Positions 1 through 9,480 of a stretch of 64,000 nucleotides of DNA are shown in pieces. Both the position numbers and the translations under genes were made by a program. The DNA is taken from assembly GCA_043228905.1 (NCBI GenBank), contig JBHGNT010000004.1:13764001-13828000 (forward strand), in the 5' to 3' direction. Positions within the stretch are counted from its first letter, which is position 1; each line of letters begins with the position of its first letter. The notes beneath the pieces are model-generated. The model saw nothing but the letters and a program-made list of their open reading frames with translations, was not told where the DNA came from and did no database searches. This stretch comes from Azolla caroliniana (lineage: Eukaryota; Polypodiophyta).

Positions 1-1
1 T

Positions 2-568
2 ATGCAAAAGCCGACCATGGAGCACCTTCTATGCGCGCATCGAATTTTGCGATATGTGAGCGGCACGAAGGAACGGGGACTATTATACCGGCATGGTATA
101 ACCGAAGAGCTAGTCGGCTACACCGATGCCAACTGGGCCGACTATGCATCGGATTGCCGATCCACCTCTGGCTATATGTTTTCCCTTGGTAGCGCGGTTG
201 TTGCGTGGAGTAGCAAAAAGCAGCCAACAGTGGCCCTTTCGAGCACTCAGGCTAAATACTAGGGCGCTACTGTTGCCACATGTGAAGCCATTTGGCTTCG
301 GTGACTGCTGCAAGACCTCCGGATCGAGGTGCCAACCCCAATTCTAATCTACTGTGACAACATAAGCAGCATGCAACTCGTCAAGAACCCTGTATTCCAT
401 GTTCGCACAAAGCACATCGAAGTGCACTACCACTTCGTGCGTGAGCGTGTCCTAAGCGGTGAAGTCGAACTTCGGTATGTTCATACGGATCAGCAAGTTG
501 CCGACATCTTCACCAAACCGCTCGGATCGGACAAGTTGCAGCAGTTCACTGAAATGCTTGGTGTTTAG
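2..568 (+). pseudogene. Ty1/copia RNase H (end of pol), decayed
   Basis: This is the C-terminal RNase H domain of a copia polyprotein, which degrades the RNA strand during reverse transcription. Visible motifs are a YTDANWADY segment, the RSTSGYMFSLG block, VALSSTQAKY and, near the end, RTKHIEVHYHFVRE and VADIFTKPLG, the usual last conserved blocks of copia pol. The frame is continuous but broken by TAG at 260-262 (where E of the AEY motif is expected) and TGA at 302-304. The 5' part lies outside the window. After the stop there is a purine-rich stretch (cttgaggggtag, about 587-597), perhaps a remnant polypurine tract, but no convincing LTR follows. A second, more damaged copy lies at 1492-1667. 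Confidence 0.85.
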
Positions 569-742
569 CATCTCGACGTGCCACACTTGAGGGGTAGAAC
601 GGGCAAAGGAGACAACCGATTCGGTTCAACAGATTAGTTTACTTTGGTTTATTGATTAGTAATAGACTCTTAACAAGAATACTCGACTATTCGGTATTGA
701 GATGAGCTAAAACCAACATATTCATCGTCAATGCAATATAAA

Positions 743-1495
743 TGGATGGTGGATCTAGTGACAATGCCACTTGGGGAATGTCAAATGCGATATTTAGCAC
801 TAGCAAGAGAAGACATTACAAACCAAGTAGAAGGAAGACCACTGTAACGACAAAAAACAACTACAGTTGTATGTAAATTTTTGTTAGAAGATGTAACATG
901 TCATTATGGGTGTGTTGGTAAAATAATTGCAGATAGAGGAGAACTTGATTCTGATGAAGCTAGACAATTCTTCAGTCGGATAGGGGTCAAGTTATCACTT
1001 ACAACTACTTATAATCGAGAAGGCAATGGAAAGATTGAAAGAGGACATAGCCCAATAGTTAAGGCAATCGTGAAAAGTTGTAAAGGTAAAATAAGAGATT
1101 GGCCACGCATGCTACCTTATGCACTATGGACGGATCGAACAACGCATAGTTCGGTAACAGGATACATGCCAACTGAATTGATACTTGGCCAAAAGCCCAT
1201 CATGCCAATAGAAGAATCAATTATGTCATGGACATCTATTCCTTGGAGAGAAGAGGTGAGTAGAGAAGAATTTCTTGCTTTGCGAATTCAACAATTAGAG
1301 TGTCGACCTAAAGATATAGAATTAGTAGCCCAACGATTGAAGGAGGCTTGACTAAAGAATAAAATTCATTTTGATAAAACTCACTGAATTCAGCCTAAGA
1401 AAATAGAAGAGGGGGATTGGTTGATTGTGTAGGATAGCAGTTTAGATAATCAACATAATATTGTCCGCAAGTTCGCTGAAAGTTGGTTTGAGCAC
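743..1495 (+). pseudogene. Ty3-type integrase core, decayed
   Basis: One reading frame (with stops) encodes a retroviral-type integrase core. The order is WMVDLVTMP (first Asp), then IADRGELDSDEA (second Asp), then GNGKIERGH (Glu), so the DDE triad is kept. It continues through an ALWTDRTTHSSVTGYMP block and a C-terminal EEGDWLIV segment. In-frame stops are TAA at 845, TGA at 1349-1351 and further TGA/TAG downstream; several fit CGA to TGA change. No gag, protease or RT of this family is seen nearby, so it is an isolated fragment. The TTHSSVTGYMP and long PRKIEEGDW-like ending is unlike the gypsy integrase at 43800-44500 of this window; from memory it is closer to a type common in fungi and early land plants (not checked). 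Confidence 0.75.
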
Positions 1496-1667
1496 CTTCA
1501 GTGCGCGCATAAACTATTGAGGTATGTGAGCTGCACTAAGGATCATGGACTGTTATACTGATACAGTATAAACGAAAAGCTAGTCGATTGGGCCGGTGAT
1601 GCGTCAAATCGTCAGTCCACTTCCAGTTATATGTTTTCTCTAGGTAGCGCGGCTATTGTGTGGAGCA
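1492..1667 (+). pseudogene. Copia RNase H fragment (second copy)
   Basis: A diverged and shortened copy of the RNase H segment at about 17-220. It starts at gagcaccttc and keeps the SYMFSLGSA block and the VWSK ending. It lacks about 20 bp around the DANWADY motif and contains a TGA where Arg/Tyr is expected. It begins exactly where the integrase fragment ends, so the integrase piece sits between two related copia fragments. Confidence 0.7.
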
Positions 1668-1689
1668 AACCCACGTGCAAATGTCTTCA

Positions 1690-2140
1690 TCCGAATTGAT
1701 CGGAATTGTCTTCATCCACAATCACGTTGATGGACCCTAGTGCGTCACATATCTCCTTAATCTTTGTGGTATAGTCAGTTACCGACATTTGTCTTTGCCG
1801 GATGTTGTTGAGCTCTTGTCTGAACTACAACTTACGGGTTTTGGTACTTCTAGTGAAAATCTTCTTCAGATTCTGCCAAACTTCTTTGGACGACTTTGCA
1901 TCCTTCATGTACCCGAACATCTGATCGTGGAGGCCAGATGCCAAGCAGTACAAGACTTGGCTTGCTACTTGTGCCCAAGCCAACAAAATCTCTTTGCATC
2001 ACCTCAGGTGCTTCATCATTCGCTCCATCCACATCATTCCAATAACCATGTCCTAGTAGGTATTGGTGCATCTTGTATTCCCATGATGCGTAGTTGTTCT
2101 TGCCAAGTTTCTCTGTCGGCAAGGAACTTCCCATTGTCAT
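1690..2140 (-). pseudogene. Copia gag (UBN2-like), decayed
   Basis: Read on the minus strand from an ATG near 2140. It begins with the gag start typical of this copia family (GSSLPTEKL, NYASWEYKMHQYLLGHGYW). A frameshift follows near 2000, and the rest resumes in other frames as the helical UBN2-type capsid region. Capsid proteins of this kind form the virus-like particle in the cytoplasm. The LTR at 2234-2648 lies just upstream in the same orientation, with a degenerate primer-binding site between, so these are the 5' end of one minus-strand copia element. Zinc knuckle, protease and later domains are missing. The same gag type recurs at 17111-18330, 26256-27102, 35569-38805 and 48885-49035. 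Confidence 0.75.
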
Positions 2141-2233
2141 GTCTCTTCTTCTGTCTAGAAGATGAAAGCTTGTCTATGTGAGTACGATTGTCGGCTGCCG
2201 AGGATTCTTCTCAACCCTTCCACTCTAATATCA

Positions 2234-2648
2234 TGTAAAAAAGTAAACGTGCGGAAGCTTACACAAGGAATTGGCACAGCCAACAAACAACAAACAGTTA
2301 GGTAAAACACAGAGAATGAATGAGTGTGAGAGACAAGTACACAGTCAAATAGAGACTGAGTTAGCAGACAACAACAACAAATTCTATTACCGAAACTCAA
2401 AGTACATACAATAAGCTCATAGAGCACTTAATATACAAGCCCTTGAGAGTGGGTTGGCACAAGTACTCACAAAGTACTTAATGCTCACATATGAGCTCTG
2501 ACACTAACTTGCCTATAATATTCCTATTACTAAAATAGGAATATAGGACCTAATATCTTCTACAACCGGCCCGACTTTCCGCTTCTTTAGCCGGCTCAAC
2601 CTTTTGTCCTTTAACCGATTTGGTTCATGTTGAGCTTGTCACTTAACA
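2234..2648 (-). repeat. Copia LTR (5' LTR of minus element)
   Basis: The 415-bp segment starts TG and ends CA on either strand (minus start TGTTAAGTGACAAGC). Its minus-strand 3' end is followed by a degenerate initiator-Met tRNA binding site (atgatattagagtgg; canonical TGGTATCAGAGC) and then the gag. The same LTR family occurs at 18441-18829, 27225-27615, 49141-49603 and, in the opposite orientation, 35152-35568. Shared marks are a GCTTCCGCA-like end and a TGTTGAG-like start. Confidence 0.75.
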
Positions 2649-3009
2649 CATATGTTGCACCTAAGTAAAAAATCATGTTCTTCACTGAACAAGAATAGCC
2701 CACCCCATAGTCTGTCATCTAAACCATTGCCCCCATGTGACTTTGCTCACACTCAGTACAATGTGAGATAAAGTGTTAGGGCACAAGCGACGAGAGTAGT
2801 TAACTATGCACACATTACCCTAATATATCTTTGACCAAACCAAATCCTTGCAATTTTTTTTCTCACAGTCATAGTGTGCACTCTGGAATGTCGACGTTCA
2901 TTAATAATGTTCTTGAACATCGCGAGTTGCTACACATTTTTACATGTATTACATGAAAGTGGTATCTTTTTTGTATCAAAGGTCATATTTGCCCTCCAAA
3001 GACAATAAT

Positions 3010-3013
<4 letters not shown>

Positions 3014-3055
<42 letters not shown>
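3014..3055. repeat. (TC)n microsatellite
   Basis: About 21 uninterrupted TC units. The ORFs overlapping it on both strands (Leu/Ser or Arg/Glu runs) are artefacts of the repeat. Confidence 0.95.
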
Positions 3056-3057
<2 letters not shown>

Positions 3058-3639
3058 CTCATGACCCCGTGTTTGTGCTTAGGTCCCTCATGTGTTTTGA
3101 CTTTGTTTGTTTGCTCATTCATTATCCTCTCATGCGTCTGCTTACCTTTTATTGTCATCCTCGTGGACCTGTAATCCATGCCCATCCACTTGTTGACCCT
3201 TCATCCTCATCCACGGTCCTTTGATCCGCTATCATCCTCTTGTGTGAGCACACCACCCGTTTGTCTGGTCATGCACGCATATCCTTTCATACTCTCATTC
3301 GAGCTAACATGTGTGCACATTCTCCCATATTTCTGATCGTCTAGTGTTCATGAGACTCGTGGAAAAAAGGAATGATGGAAGGGATGGATCCTCCTCAATA
3401 ATAACAAAATGGACAAGAAGTGGTGGCGTGGCCAAAGAGAAGCAAGGGAGGGAACAAACAACAATGTTGTGTCTGTCTTTGTAGGCGGTTTTGGGGAGAG
3501 ATCCAGCACAGACATTGGCGGGGACCACACACACACGTCTACAATGTATGTATGTATGTATGTACATATGTGTGTGACCATTTGATGTATGTAAATTGGA
3601 GGCCATATGATATGTATGATTCACAATTTAGAAACAGGA

Positions 3640-3658
3640 GGGAGGGAGGGAGGGAGGG
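3640..3658 (+). promoter_or_regulatory. GGGA tract, candidate G-quadruplex in PPR 5' leader
   Basis: Five GGG runs separated by single A residues lie on the sense strand 34 nt before the PPR start codon. Four GGG tracts with one-base loops are the textbook pattern for a stable parallel quadruplex. If transcribed in the leader it could hinder scanning or act at the DNA level in the promoter; neither is shown here. Confidence 0.55.
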
Positions 3659-3659
3659 C

Positions 3660-3688
3660 ATGCACAACCAACCAAGCTTATGAGTTAA
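3660..3688 (+). promoter_or_regulatory. Two short upstream ORFs before the PPR start
   Basis: ATG at 3660 opens a 7-codon ORF (MHNQPSL, stop 3681-3683). ATG at 3680 opens a 2-codon ORF (ATG AGT TAA, stop 3686-3688) ending four bases before the main ATG. If the transcript starts upstream, these would reduce initiation at 3693, which itself has G at +4 (ccATGG). Confidence 0.45.
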
Positions 3689-3692
3689 CCCC

Positions 3693-5690
3693 ATGGAAAG
3701 GCGGACCGGACCGGTTGGCTTCAAGAAGCCTCCGAAGAAGCCGAGGAGCACCACAGCAAAGGGAATCTTGGAGATGATATGTGAGTCAGATGTTGATCAT
3801 GTGGCCTTATTGAAAGCTTGTGCCAACCATAAAAACCTCCAAAAGGGAAGCAGAATACATGCCCATCTCCTGAAAACTGGGCTCCTTCACAGTGATATTT
3901 ATGTTGGCAATACCATTCTCAGTTTCTATGCAAAATGTGGTCCATTATCAAAAGCTGTGCAATTGTTTGAGCAGCTCCACCACATCCGAGATGTCGTCTC
4001 CTGGAATGTACTCCTCACTGGATATACTCGGCATGGCCATCCCAAGGAAGCTCTGAAGCATTTCGAGAGAATGGAAGGGGAAGGCATCCGACCAGATGCA
4101 TTCACCTTTGTTTCTGTCCTAAAAGCGTGTGCCGTCACACACATGTCGGAGAAAGGCAAGGAGGTGCATGTTGAGATGATTAAACAAGGGTTACTGGAAG
4201 ATGACATTTTTACTGGCACTGCATTATTAGATATGTATGCCAAATGCGGCGACCTTGCGAAGGCAACATACGTATTTAACCAATTGTCAACCAAAAATAT
4301 TGTTTCTTGGAATGCACTCATTTCAGGATATTCCCAACTGGGGCACAGCAAGAAAGCACTGAACTGCTTTATATCCATGCAACATGAAGGTTTCTGTCCA
4401 AATTCAGTTACATTTGTATGTGTCTTGAATTCTTGTGGTAACCTGGAATTATTCGAGAAAGGCAAAAGTATACATGCTCAGATACTTAATCAAGGTATTT
4501 TAGAGAACAACATATTGCTTAGCAATGCATTAGTTGATATGTATGCCAAATGTGGCATGGTTGCAAAAGCAAGAGAAATGTTTGATCAGGTTCAAATACG
4601 GGATGTAGTCACTTGGAATGTATTAATTGCAGGGTATGTTAAATCAGGACATGGAGAGGAAGCATTGCACAGTTTCAAGAAAATGCAACAAGATGGTTTC
4701 TCTCCTGATGCTGTCACATTTCTTTGCATCCTTAAAGCCTGCGGGAGCATAGGAGCTGTTATCGTGGGGAAAGAAATACACACTGAGATTGTGAGAAAGG
4801 GTTTGCTAGAGAAGGACATCCTGATTAGCAATGCATTGGTGGATATGTATACTAAATGTAGTGGACCTAGAAAAGCACAAGAGGTGTTTGATCAACTACG
4901 ATTTCGGGATGTGGTGACTTGGAATGCCCTAATGACAGGGTATGCTCGCCACAGGCATGGTGACATTGCACTTGAGTGTTTCCAAGAGATGCAAGGTGAG
5001 GGCCTTGCTGCAAACAGAGTCACCCTTCTTTGCATCCTTAAAGCTTGTGGTTGCCTAGGAGCGATACATGTGGGTGAAGACATACATGCTCGTTTGAAAA
5101 GAGAGGGGATATTGCCAGATGATATTGTACTTAATACTACATTAGTTGACATGTATGCCAAATGTGGTGCTCTTAAAAAAGCACATGAAGTGTTTGACGA
5201 GATTCAAGGTCACAACGTGATCTCTTGGAATGCATTAATGGCAGGATATGCGCAACTTGGAAACGATACTGATGTTGTTGAATTATTCAAGAAAATGACA
5301 AGAGAAGGTATAGAACCGGATCCTGTGAGCTTTACCATAGTCCTAAATGTATGCAATCACTCCGGTCAACTGGATAAAGGCCAAATGTACATTCAGATGA
5401 TCAGTACCACCTACAGCATAACCCCAACCCTAGTGCATCACATTTGCATGGTGGATCTTTTTGGTCGTGCAGGGAATTTGGACATAGCTGTTGCAATGAT
5501 CAAGAAGGTACCTATATCTGATTATCTTCCAATCTGGATTTCTTTACTTGGTGCTTGTCAAAAATGGCGAAATGTTAAACTTGGACTGCTTGCTTTCGAA
5601 AATGTAGTATGTTGGAAGAAAAATCATGCTGCAGCATATGTGTGCATGGGAAATATATATGCCATGAAAGAAGAGGAAAACAATATTTAA
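3693..5690 (+). CDS. PLS-class pentatricopeptide repeat (PPR) protein, truncated E domain
   Basis: Intronless 665-codon gene. From about residue 35 the protein is a ladder of PPR motifs in P-L-S order (35, 36 and 31 residues). The P motifs open with a V-S/T-W-N signature at about residues 100, 202, 303, 404 and 505, and the S motifs carry ALVDMYAKCG. The last 60 residues (PIWISLLGACQKW ... MGNIYA) are the start of the E1 domain; the frame then ends (EEENNI), so the rest of E, E+ and DYW are absent. PLS proteins bind organellar RNA one base per motif, usually guiding C-to-U editing in chloroplasts or mitochondria; without DYW it would need a partner deaminase. The N-terminus is basic (KKPPKKPRSTTAKG), a weak transit-peptide candidate. 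Repeat-to-repeat similarity is very high, as in the expanded PPR sets of ferns. The ATG at 3693 is preferred for its context and because upstream ATGs are blocked. Confidence 0.9.
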   Translation: MERRTGPVGFKKPPKKPRSTTAKGILEMICESDVDHVALLKACANHKNLQKGSRIHAHLLKTGLLHSDIYVGNTILSFYAKCGPLSKAVQLFEQLHHIRDVVSWNVLLTGYTRHGHPKEALKHFERMEGEGIRPDAFTFVSVLKACAVTHMSEKGKEVHVEMIKQGLLEDDIFTGTALLDMYAKCGDLAKATYVFNQLSTKNIVSWNALISGYSQLGHSKKALNCFISMQHEGFCPNSVTFVCVLNSCGNLELFEKGKSIHAQILNQGILENNILLSNALVDMYAKCGMVAKAREMFDQVQIRDVVTWNVLIAGYVKSGHGEEALHSFKKMQQDGFSPDAVTFLCILKACGSIGAVIVGKEIHTEIVRKGLLEKDILISNALVDMYTKCSGPRKAQEVFDQLRFRDVVTWNALMTGYARHRHGDIALECFQEMQGEGLAANRVTLLCILKACGCLGAIHVGEDIHARLKREGILPDDIVLNTTLVDMYAKCGALKKAHEVFDEIQGHNVISWNALMAGYAQLGNDTDVVELFKKMTREGIEPDPVSFTIVLNVCNHSGQLDKGQMYIQMISTTYSITPTLVHHICMVDLFGRAGNLDIAVAMIKKVPISDYLPIWISLLGACQKWRNVKLGLLAFENVVCWKKNHAAAYVCMGNIYAMKEEENNI

Positions 5691-6559
5691 GCAAGGAGAT
5701 CTGTTGGACTTATTTTACTTGGAGCTGAGACAATAACACTGGCTCATTTAGTTTGAGAAAAGAGTTCCACAAACAGTCATTGTATGCTTCATCATAATTG
5801 CCTGTAGGAGAGTCCATACGACTCAAATGGCCAGGTTGAATCCATGCTTTTATGTTCGAAAGCTTTATAATTCAGGTGAGAATGGATTATCTAAATGAGG
5901 CAATAATCCTAAGTCTTTGTCGACAAGTGTCCATCACATTACCATTGATGCACATCCTATGGCAACAATCTAGGTGCTTAATTATCCACACTAATCATGG
6001 AAGATGTGGTGGAGAACAACCTTTTAAATTACAAGGTTATCTTGAGTGTCCAAGAGGATATGAATTCTCTCGAAGGTCTATATTTATTTAAAAGTCTATT
6101 GCAAATATTAGTAAGTCACCTCAAGCAAGGGACCAAGCAACCAAGAAGAAGAAGCAGCTTATTTGAAGAATGATATCATGATAAAAATGTGGGGTGGACC
6201 AAGATTACATGATTTTGTTTCTAGAAGTTTAGATGGACTATCATTAAGCACTAAAAAGAGGGTTGTGAGGAAGGAAACTGAATTCCTTCTAGGGGTCCGT
6301 GAGTACATATTTGAGTATGTGGCCAAGATTTATGAAAAAGAAAAAAGAGTGTGTGACATTACAACAAAGGTTCCTTTAATTATTGTCAAGGATGACATTG
6401 TGATGCAAATAAGAGGAATGTTAAGTGGGTAGCTCAAATGATTTACGAGGGCTGAAGTCATCTAATCATCAATGTGTCACATCATGTATGATTAAGGTGG
6501 GTGAGTCTAATTCTAGTTATGAAACCATTGTTAACTTCTTTAAAGACTGGTTAGACACT
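5691..6559. other. 3' flank of PPR gene
   Basis: No recognisable gene. Short ORFs at 5852-6091 and 6163-6432 (89 codons, Lys-rich) match no family I know and lack start context or neighbours that would support them. The region probably holds the PPR 3' untranslated sequence and older decayed DNA. Confidence 0.4.
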
Positions 6560-6963
6560 ATCCTAAGGTGTTAATTGCGAATCCTCTTCACCCTAAACTT
6601 CCACGATTAATATTGGTTGTAAAATGTACATGTAATTGCTTTGATGCAAATTTTGTAAAATGCCAATGGAATAAAGTGGAAACTTTATGGGAAATACATC
6701 TCTCCATAAGTGTTGGGCCAATTGTTGGACATGCATTGGATAGAAAAAAAAGATCATGCTTCAAGAATATTAAGCCCCAAGCCATATGCTTAATATATAA
6801 ATTGGCTTGGGATGGTTGGATCTTCAGAGGTCAGTGGGTTCTTGTTTTGAATCACAAAAACTACTTCACTTTAGGGAAAAAAACTCCTAAAGAGGGAAAA
6901 AAATACCCCTGTGTAGTCCTAAGTGTGTTCACACACATTATTGTCCTAAAAAATATAACAACA
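6560..6963 (-). repeat. Putative 3' LTR of the minus copia element
   Basis: On the minus strand the copia RNase H is followed by stops, then a polypurine-like stretch (ccaaggggaatt, about 6964-6975), then TGTTGTTATAT starting at 6963, the expected form of a 3' LTR start. A TATA-like ttatatatt lies near 6800. The far end of the LTR cannot be fixed because no second copy is in the window; 6560 is a guess. Confidence 0.4.
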
Positions 6964-7039
6964 AATTCCCCTTGGGAGTGATGTGGTGAACAAGGAGCTG
7001 GCACTCATGGCTAAGGAAGTGCCAAGCTATGTGGACACA

Positions 7040-9278
7040 TATTAATCCACAAATGGGATTAGGCCTAAAGCATTGCGGAAAGCTTCAATTTTCTCTATAG
7101 GCAGAGCCTTTGTGAAAAGGGTTGCAATGTTCTCTTGCGTGGCATATAACCCAAACTGATCTCGCCACCGGAGAACCTTTCCCTGACATAGTGATAATGC
7201 ACCTCAACATGCTTAGTGCGAGCATGGAACACATGGTTCCTCGCAACTACCAATGCGCTTTGACAATCAGTGAAGATAGTGGTGGCAGAAGATTAACCAA
7301 CACCCATATCGGCTAAAGGGCGTCTGAGCCACACACTCAAGTGTAGTTGTGAAAGCTGCCCTATACTTAGCTTCACAAGTGGAAGTGGCGACAACAAGCT
7401 ACTTCTTGCTCAACCATGATATGCATGAGCTACCAAGCATGAAGCAAAAACCACTTGTGGACATACGAGTGTCATAACAACCAACCCAATAAGAGTAAGA
7501 AAAAGCATGCAAGTCTAGTGGTAATGATCCCCCCTTGGGGTAAAACAATCCAAGTGGTCGGGTACCACTCAAGTAGTGAAAGATGCGCTTAATTGCTTGC
7601 TAATGCTCAACTCTTGGGCAATGCATAAACTTGTTCGTCTAAGAGACAACAAACTGAATATCACATTGGGTTATGCATAAGTAAATCAAGTATCCAATTG
7701 CCTGTTGATAGATAACAACATCAATTGCATTTCCAACATCATGAAGGGTCAAATGTAAACTTGTCTCCATGGGAGTGGTAATAGGTTTATAGTCTTCAAG
7801 GCCAAAATGGTGCAATAATTTGTCAATGTATTTCGATTGACACAAAGCTATTCCACCATCAACTTGCATAAATTGAATGCCCAAATAATGATGCAAATGC
7901 CCCAAATCTGACATCTCAAAAGAGGCATGCAAATCAGCCTTAAAGTCAGCAATGTGTTTCTCATTGGAACTTATGAGAAACATGTCATCGACATGAACAA
8001 CCATGATCACAAATACATCCTCAACATGCTTAACATATAAGGTGCTTTCAGTTGGACTATTCTCAAAACCAAATGCAATCAAATAGACATATATCTTTTC
8101 ATACCAAGAACGTGGTGCTTGCTTCAAGCCATATAATGCCTTTCTTAACCTACACACTTTGTGTTCATGCCCTTTCTGCACAAAACCACAAAGCTAAGAT
8201 ACATACACTTCCTCATGAAGATCACCATTTAGATATGTTGTTTTAATGTCCAATTGATGTACATTCCAACCATGATGAGTTGCAATTGCATAGATGCTAC
8301 AAACAGTAGTCATATGGCAAGTGGGAGCAAAGGTCTCATCAAAATCAATGCCTTTTTCTTGATCATAACCTTTCGCAACAAGCCTAGCCTTATACTGGTC
8401 AATTGTTCCATTAGGTTTACACTTCAACTTATATACCCACTTAGTGCCAATAACCTTCTTGCTAGGAGGCAAGTCACATAAAGACCATGTACCAATCTTC
8501 ATAATACCGTCATATTCTGATGGCATAACAACCATCCAATTTGTTTAATTTTGTGCTTCATCAAAAGAATAGGCTCATTCTCATCACCAAGAGTAGAGGC
8601 AGCCATAACATAACAATTTGATGCAAAAGTAGCACTATGAGAACCTGAAAAAGTACGGTATGACAAAGGAACACATAATTTGCTATCTCGCAAAGTCTGC
8701 AACAGTCATTTAGGCACAATCTTTGCTTCCTCTATATCAGCCTTCTCATTAGTAAGTGCATCACATAAATCTACATCATTATGAGTAGCTTCCATAGGCT
8801 GAGAAGGTGCCTCAAGTGGGCCAACATTTGTCCACTTGTAAAAAGAGGTAACAAAGTGTCATAGTCAATGTCTCCTTAGTACATGAAAGCCATGGTTGAA
8901 TTGCATGCTCCACAAAAACAACATCACAGTTAACCATAATTCATTTAGTCTGTGGATGATATAGACGATAGCCTTTACTTTTAGAACTATGTTTTTGGTT
9001 GTTTGGCATATGCATTAATGTTTTTGGTTGTTTATTTTCAGAACTGTGTCCAACAAAAAAACGTTTCACTTCTTTATCATCCAATTTTTTGTGTTGTTGT
9101 TTAGGCACTAATGTAATGCCGAACAACCAAAAACACATAGATGAGCAACAAATAGCTTGTGGCCATGCCAAGCAAGCCTCATATGGAGTGATAGAGTGGA
9201 GTGCTTTAGTTAGACACCTATTAAGAACATATGTTGCACACATGACAACCTCAAGCCAGAAACTATGTGGTAAAGCCT
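7040..9278 (-). pseudogene. Copia pol (integrase C-terminus, RT, RNase H), decayed
   Basis: Read leftward from 9278. First comes the integrase C-terminal part (GLPHSFWLEVV, CATYVLNRC, PYEAC), then a linker, then reverse transcriptase (ALYGLKQAPRSWY; active-site YVDD changed to HVDD near 8000, in VVHVDDMF; LGIQFMQ), then RNase H (STSGFCF, EAKYRAA, ALGLIPFVD) down to about 7040. Several stops and frameshifts separate the pieces. Gag, protease and most of integrase are missing: at 9278 the frame breaks abruptly into a plus-strand RT fragment. This copia lineage differs from the others in the window (SSNEKHIADFK and GIALCQSKYID blocks). Confidence 0.85.
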
Positions 9279-9480
9279 GTTAGTGGCAAAGGGCTATGCG
9301 CAGAAGCACGACATCGTTTACGACGAGACCTTTGCGCGTGCCGTGAAGTTGACGATTGTCCGTAGCAACGACGAAGGGGTGGCACTTACATCAAATGGAT
9401 GTAAAGAATGCGTTTCGGCAAGGCGATCTTGAGGAACAAGTGTACATGATACAACACCTCGGATTTCTATCTGAACGGAA
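9279..9480 (+). pseudogene. Copia RT fragment
   Basis: A short piece of reverse transcriptase. VAKGYAQKHDIVYDETFARAVK is followed, after a frameshift, by MDVKNAF and [10 protein letters not shown]. It lies upstream of an integrase (9898 onward), whereas RT follows integrase in an intact copia element, so it comes from another copy and was joined here by deletion or insertion. Confidence 0.75.

Larger units (their letters stand above)
2649..3692. other. Intergenic stretch before the PPR gene
   Basis: No protein-coding similarity is recognisable. It contains a dinucleotide microsatellite (3014-3055), short TATG/ACAT repeats (about 3544-3570) and the GGGA tract (3640-3658). It presumably holds the promoter and 5' leader of the PPR gene, but no single TATA box can be chosen with confidence. 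Confidence 0.5.

Noticed and set aside
2944-3185. Small ORFs on both strands at the (TC)n run
   Set aside because: They consist mostly of the dinucleotide repeat read as Leu/Ser or Arg/Glu.
6568-6981. A 137-codon plus-strand gene
   Set aside because: It overlaps the probable LTR of a minus-strand copia element, has no known domain and includes low-complexity K/T runs.
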